NCBI GenBank assembly: GCA_003557565.1
Contig: PWOG01000247.1
Span: forward strand, 1-8,661
From: Desulfobulbaceae bacterium
GTDB lineage: Bacteria; Desulfobacterota; Desulfobulbia; Desulfobulbales; Desulfurivibrionaceae
Direction of reading: 5' to 3'
DNA: 8,661 nucleotides
Part shown: positions 6,558 through 8,661 of the stretch, piece by piece
How the letters are laid out: each line of letters opens with the position of its first letter
Position numbering within the stretch: position 1 is the stretch's first letter
The notes under the pieces: model-generated
Database searches by the model: none
The model's input: the letters and a program-made list of their open reading frames with translations, nothing else
What the model was told of the DNA's origin: nothing
Translations under genes and position numbers: made by a program

Positions 6558-6656
6558 GGTTATCCGGTTTGCCGTTTTCGCTCATTCTCGGCGGGCCGGC
6601 GGCCCGCCTCCGAGGCGTCCGGGGACGAACCCGCGAAACCGGCAAACCGGATAACC
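6558..6656. repeat. 99-bp inverted repeat (large hairpin) upstream of gspH
   Basis: The arms GGTTATCCGGTTTGCCG (6558-6574) and its exact complement (6640-6656) are 17 bp and perfect. After one mismatch, TTTCGC adds six more pairs. Inside is a second, very GC-rich palindrome, GGCGGGCC with GGCCCGCC (6590-6608). The sequence is unrelated to the other three palindromes. No U-tract follows on either strand, so a classical intrinsic terminator is doubtful. It starts 28 bp before ATG 6530 and would lie in any gspH leader transcribed from further upstream. Confidence 0.75.
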
Positions 6657-6730
6657 AGCGACGCTCCTTGGAAGTTGCCAAATCCATCAACAAACCTGGT
6701 TCATTAACCAAGGCGATACCTGCTGAAACC

Positions 6731-6839
6731 GTAAGCGGTCACAGGGCACCGCATCTTGCGGCGATCAGGCCGGCTCACGTACTGATGTACGCTTCGCCGC
6801 CACGATCACCACAACCTGCGGCACCCTGTGACCGCTTAC
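6731..6839 (-). repeat. Palindromic element E1 (109 bp), opposite orientation to E2 and E3
   Basis: The terminal arms GTAAGCGGTCACAGGG (6731-6746) and their exact complement (6824-6839) pair over 16 bp. Pairing continues imperfectly inward to a central CGTAC-TGAT-GTACG hairpin (6778-6791). Outside, GAAA (6725-6728) and TTTC (6842-6845) extend the symmetry. Read on the minus strand, the inner part aligns with E2: TGCCGCAG, GTACATCAGTAC, GCCGCAAGATGCGGTG. A second copy of the end motif, GTAAGTGATCACGGGG on the minus strand (6848-6863), lies alongside. No target-site duplication is visible. Confidence 0.85.
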
Positions 6840-6890
6840 CATTTCACCCCCGTGATCACTTACCTGAAACCTAACGGGTTGTAGCGGACT

Positions 6891-6997
6891 GTAAACGTTC
6901 AGCAGTGCCGCAGATTGTGGCGATTGAACCGGTGCCGCGTACATCAGTACGCAAGCCGGCTCAATCGCCGCAAGATGCGGTGCTGCTGGACGTTTAC
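6891..6997 (+). repeat. Palindromic element E2 (107 bp)
   Basis: The ends are GTAAACGT and ACGTTTAC. About 43 of 51 arm positions are complementary, and most exceptions become G-T/G-U pairs on the plus strand. The centre is GCGTAC-ATCA-GTACGC. Internal features shared with E1 and E3 are a TG/TG step at arm positions 16-17, an internal purine mismatch (GA opposite GA) at 23-24, and the GATGCGGTG block. It ends 4 bp before the gspG stop codon, that is, just downstream of gspG in its reading direction. Confidence 0.85.
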
Positions 6998-7001
6998 AAG
7001 G

Positions 7002-7448
7002 TTAATCGATGTTCCAGTTGCCGATCTCGGCGTTCATCCCCTCGCCACCGGGCTGCCCGTTGGCGCCGTAGGAAAAGACGTCGATCTCCCCATGGACCCC
7101 GGGGTTGAGGTACTGGTACTCGTGGCCCCAGGGATCCCGGGGCAGACGGTCGATGTAGCCGCCCTCCTTCCAGTTCCGGGGTTCGGGCTGGGTGGTGGGC
7201 CGCTCCACCAGAGCCTCCAGGCCCTGATCGGTGGAAGGATAGAAATAATTGTCCAGCCGGTAAAGGCGCAGGGCGTTTTCCAGGGCCCGGATGTCCTGGG
7301 AGGCCTTGGTGATCCTGGCCTGGTCGGGACGATCCATGATCCGCGGCACCACCACCGCCGCCAGGATACCCAGGATGACCACCACCACCATGATTTCAAT
7401 CAGGGTGAAACCGGACTGTCGTCGTTTGCTTTCATTTATCAACCGCAT
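7002..7448 (-). CDS. gspG: T2SS major pseudopilin GspG
   Basis: The 148-residue product matches GspG end to end. A short basic leader is followed by the prepilin peptidase site SG-FTLIE (cleavage after Gly13, Glu18 at mature position 5), then a hydrophobic helix to residue 34. The globular part shows LDNYFYP (65-71), DPWG (105-108), YQYLNPG (111-117) and the calcium-loop tail with GGEG (134-137) and IGNWN (142-146), all typical of GspG. GspG polymerises into the periplasmic pseudopilus that pushes folded substrates through the outer-membrane secretin. ATG 7448 has GAGG 9 nt upstream. The gene follows gspN on the same strand but 189 bp away, with palindrome E3 between them; in the classical operon gspG comes before gspH and well before gspM-N. 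OxpG, a GspG-like pseudopilin known to be needed for extracellular oxidase export in Geobacter, is a relevant relative. Confidence 0.93.
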   Translation of the reverse strand: MRLINESKRRQSGFTLIEIMVVVVILGILAAVVVPRIMDRPDQARITKASQDIRALENALRLYRLDNYFYPSTDQGLEALVERPTTQPEPRNWKEGGYIDRLPRDPWGHEYQYLNPGVHGEIDVFSYGANGQPGGEGMNAEIGNWNID

Positions 7449-7457
7449 GTCTTGCTA

Positions 7458-7461
7458 CCTC
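7458..7461 (-). promoter_or_regulatory. Ribosome binding site of gspG
   Basis: GAGG on the minus strand (within ACGAGGTA), 9 nt before ATG 7448. It supports this start, which gives a normal short prepilin leader. Confidence 0.6.
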
Positions 7462-7521
7462 GTTATGTATTGTTGATTAGTAACCGTTCACCAAGGCCAG
7501 CAACCTGTAGATCTAACGGGC

Positions 7522-7633
7522 CGTAACCGAACAGCCGTGCCGCAGATGAGGTCTTGCAGACCGGCGCCGCGTACACAGGGTACTAGAAGCCGGGCTGATC
7601 GCCCGAAGGTGCGGTGCGGCTGCTTGGGTTACG
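7522..7633 (+). repeat. Palindromic element E3 (112 bp)
   Basis: The ends are CGTAACC and GGTTACG. The CAGCCG-TG-CCGCA stem pairs with TGCGG-TG-CGGCTG with a single bulged C nearer the end. The central loop region is GTACACAGGGTAC, a diverged form of the E1/E2 centre. The inner sequence matches E2 (TGCCGCAGAT, GCGCCGCGTACA, GCGGTGC), but the outer arm sequence differs. It ends 4 bp before the gspN stop codon. A related GTAACCGTTCAC motif lies nearby at 7480-7491. Confidence 0.82.
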
Positions 7634-7637
7634 TTGA

Positions 7638-8402
7638 TTACCAGCTTCCGGAAAACCTTACCGGAATGGTCCCGTCCCGCCCCGGCGAACCCAGGAAGGC
7701 GAGGATCCGGCTCAGTTCCTCGTCTTCGGGATCGCGGGGGGTAAGGCCGGCATTGAGTTGGTACCCCTCGGCATCAAGATGGACCAGGCCCTCGACGGCC
7801 AGCCGCCCCCCCTCGTCCCGGAGGTTGATCTCGATACCCTGCCCGTCGGACTCGACGATGGTCCCGGAAAAGTCGCCCAACACCAGGGGCACCGGCTCCA
7901 GGGCCTGGAAACTCAACAGTCTGATCTCGCCCTCGGCCCGGGTTGGCACTCCGTCTTCAAGCTCCAGGAAAGGCAAGTCGGCGGTCAGACGCCCGTCCAC
8001 CGCCAGGCCAAAACCCCGGAGGTGGTCTTCAAAAACCGACAACGGCAGCTCGGCCCGGACCCGGCTCAACTCCGCCGAGCCGAACTGGGGCCCCCGGTAA
8101 CCGGAGCTGAGGCGGGCGGCCAGCCGCCCTTCCCCGCCGAAAACCAGGTCGATCTCCCCCCGGGCCGGGGCCCAGGGCAGGGGCCTGAGGCGCCAGGAAA
8201 CCTCCCGGACGGGGGTTTCCAGCACCCGGCCGGCGGCGGCGGAACCGCTGTGCCAGCTGCCGTTGATGCCGTGCAGTTCCACCAGATCCACCCCGGCTTT
8301 CTGCAACAGCGGCCAGGCCAGCTGGGCCGGCAGGTAATAAACCAGGAAAAAAAGAAAAAAACCGAGGCCCAAGGCCAGATATGTCTTCCAGGTAAGCTTC
8401 AT
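7638..8402 (-). CDS. gspN: T2SS protein GspN
   Basis: The 254-residue product has one N-terminal transmembrane segment (about 8-30, LGLGFFLFFLVYYLPAQL) followed by a periplasmic beta-rich region. ELHGINGSWHSGSA corresponds to the G-x-x-W-x-G motif of GspN near residue 45, and the C terminus, GTIPVRFSGSW, fits the family's repeated strand pattern. Length is typical for GspN (about 250 residues). GspN is an inner-membrane T2SS component present in some systems; its exact role is not settled. The ATG lies one base after the gspM stop (TGA-G-ATG), with only a weak purine run upstream, so translation is probably coupled to gspM. Palindrome E3 begins 4 bp after its stop. Family assignment rests on motif memory plus position next to gspM; an AsmA-like protein is the main alternative. 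Confidence 0.8.
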   Translation of the reverse strand: MKLTWKTYLALGLGFFLFFLVYYLPAQLAWPLLQKAGVDLVELHGINGSWHSGSAAAGRVLETPVREVSWRLRPLPWAPARGEIDLVFGGEGRLAARLSSGYRGPQFGSAELSRVRAELPLSVFEDHLRGFGLAVDGRLTADLPFLELEDGVPTRAEGEIRLLSFQALEPVPLVLGDFSGTIVESDGQGIEINLRDEGGRLAVEGLVHLDAEGYQLNAGLTPRDPEDEELSRILAFLGSPGRDGTIPVRFSGSW

Positions 8403-8403
8403 C

Positions 8404-8661
8404 TCAACCGTTTTCCACGTTGCGCACCAGGGTCAGGCGGGCATTAATCATGGCCCGGCCGGACCGGGCGGGCTCCACCGTCACTTCCGCCGCTTCAATC
8501 CCGTGATCACTGTCCAGGCTGGCCAGCCAGCGCAGCAGATCGTCGAACACGGCATCCTCCAGCCAGACCCGGACCTCGCCGCCTTCACCCGGTTCCACCC
8601 GCTGCATGGCCCGGCCCAGACCGTATTCCCGGGCGCTGCTGTCGATGGCCAGATCGGAAGA
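8404..8661 (-). CDS. gspM: T2SS protein GspM, C-terminal fragment cut by window edge
   Basis: The open frame runs to the window edge without a start that needs to be used; the first in-frame Met (8607) is internal. The 85 visible residues include AIDSSAREYGLGR, then VRVWLEDAVFDDLLRWLASL and the final INARLTL. These correspond to the C-terminal ferredoxin-like periplasmic domain of GspM, where a helix is followed by the V-x-V-x-x-x-x-x-x-F-D-x-L-L-x-W-L block. GspM is an inner-membrane platform component that binds GspL and helps connect the ATPase to the pseudopilus. The stop is one base before the gspN start, as expected for a gspM-gspN pair. The N-terminal transmembrane helix lies outside the window. 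Confidence 0.82.
   Translation of the reverse strand, partial: SSDLAIDSSAREYGLGRAMQRVEPGEGGEVRVWLEDAVFDDLLRWLASLDSDHGIEAAEVTVEPARSGRAMINARLTLVRNVENG

Larger units (their letters stand above)
6531..7001. other. 471-bp gene-free spacer between gspG and gspH, mostly palindromic DNA
   Basis: Translations of this region give only low-complexity products without recognisable domains. It contains the tandem 12-mer, the 99-bp hairpin, and palindromes E1 and E2. The remaining segment, 6657-6730, is less GC-rich and holds a small dyad (TGGTT-N4-AACCA, 6697-6710) but no convincing promoter. A gspH promoter could lie here on the minus strand, but I cannot point to one. Confidence 0.6.

Noticed and set aside
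6731..6839. Typical MITE with target-site duplication
   Set aside because: The flanks show no matching direct duplication, and the outer arms differ among copies, unlike conserved transposon ends.
6891..6997. Intrinsic terminator after gspG formed by palindrome E2
   Set aside because: The stem is far longer than typical, has an internal loop, and no T-run follows in the gspG direction. It is kept as a repeat of unknown function.
6731..7633. CRISPR array
   Set aside because: The repeats are long, few, in both orientations and irregularly spaced with genes between them. There are no short direct repeats with unique spacers.

Overview
All recognisable genes in this GC-rich window lie on the minus strand, so biological order runs from high to low coordinates. 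Multiheme c-type cytochromes paired with an outer-membrane beta-barrel, next to a Gram-negative type II secretion system (T2SS), point to a dissimilatory metal- or sulfur-metabolising Desulfobacterota-type bacterium (Desulfuromonadia or Desulfobulbia style). That placement is inferred from gene content only; no taxonomic marker is present.

Region 1 (8661 to 5985) carries T2SS genes: the C-terminal part of gspM, gspN, the major pseudopilin gspG and a gspH-type minor pseudopilin. gspM and gspN are tightly packed. gspG and gspH are instead separated by unusually long spacers (about 190, 470 and 245 bp) filled with palindromic repeats. Three roughly 110-bp elements (6731-6839, 6891-6997, 7522-7633) share a core but have different, still self-complementary outer arms. 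A fourth, unrelated hairpin (6558-6656) precedes gspH, and a solo half-element lies at 5911-5962.

Region 2 (5984 to 5740) is the spacer with the probable promoter of the cytochrome operon (perfect TTGACA -35 on the minus strand), followed by a leader of about 115 nt.

Region 3 (5739 to 1) is a compact six-gene operon. In order it encodes a secreted doubled-CXXCH cytochrome (nine CXXCH plus one CX3CH), a secreted thioredoxin-fold/TPR protein without the redox cysteines, a secreted CHRD-domain protein, an outer-membrane beta-barrel, a periplasmic decaheme cytochrome, and a lipoprotein multiheme cytochrome cut by the window edge. Barrel plus periplasmic multiheme plus lipoprotein multiheme is the layout of porin-cytochrome (Pcc) conduits that carry electrons across the outer membrane. 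The first cytochrome and the CHRD and redoxin/TPR proteins are probably accessory or extracellular partners. At least 24 CXXCH motifs are visible. The neighbouring T2SS could export such surface proteins, but the window does not prove a functional link.
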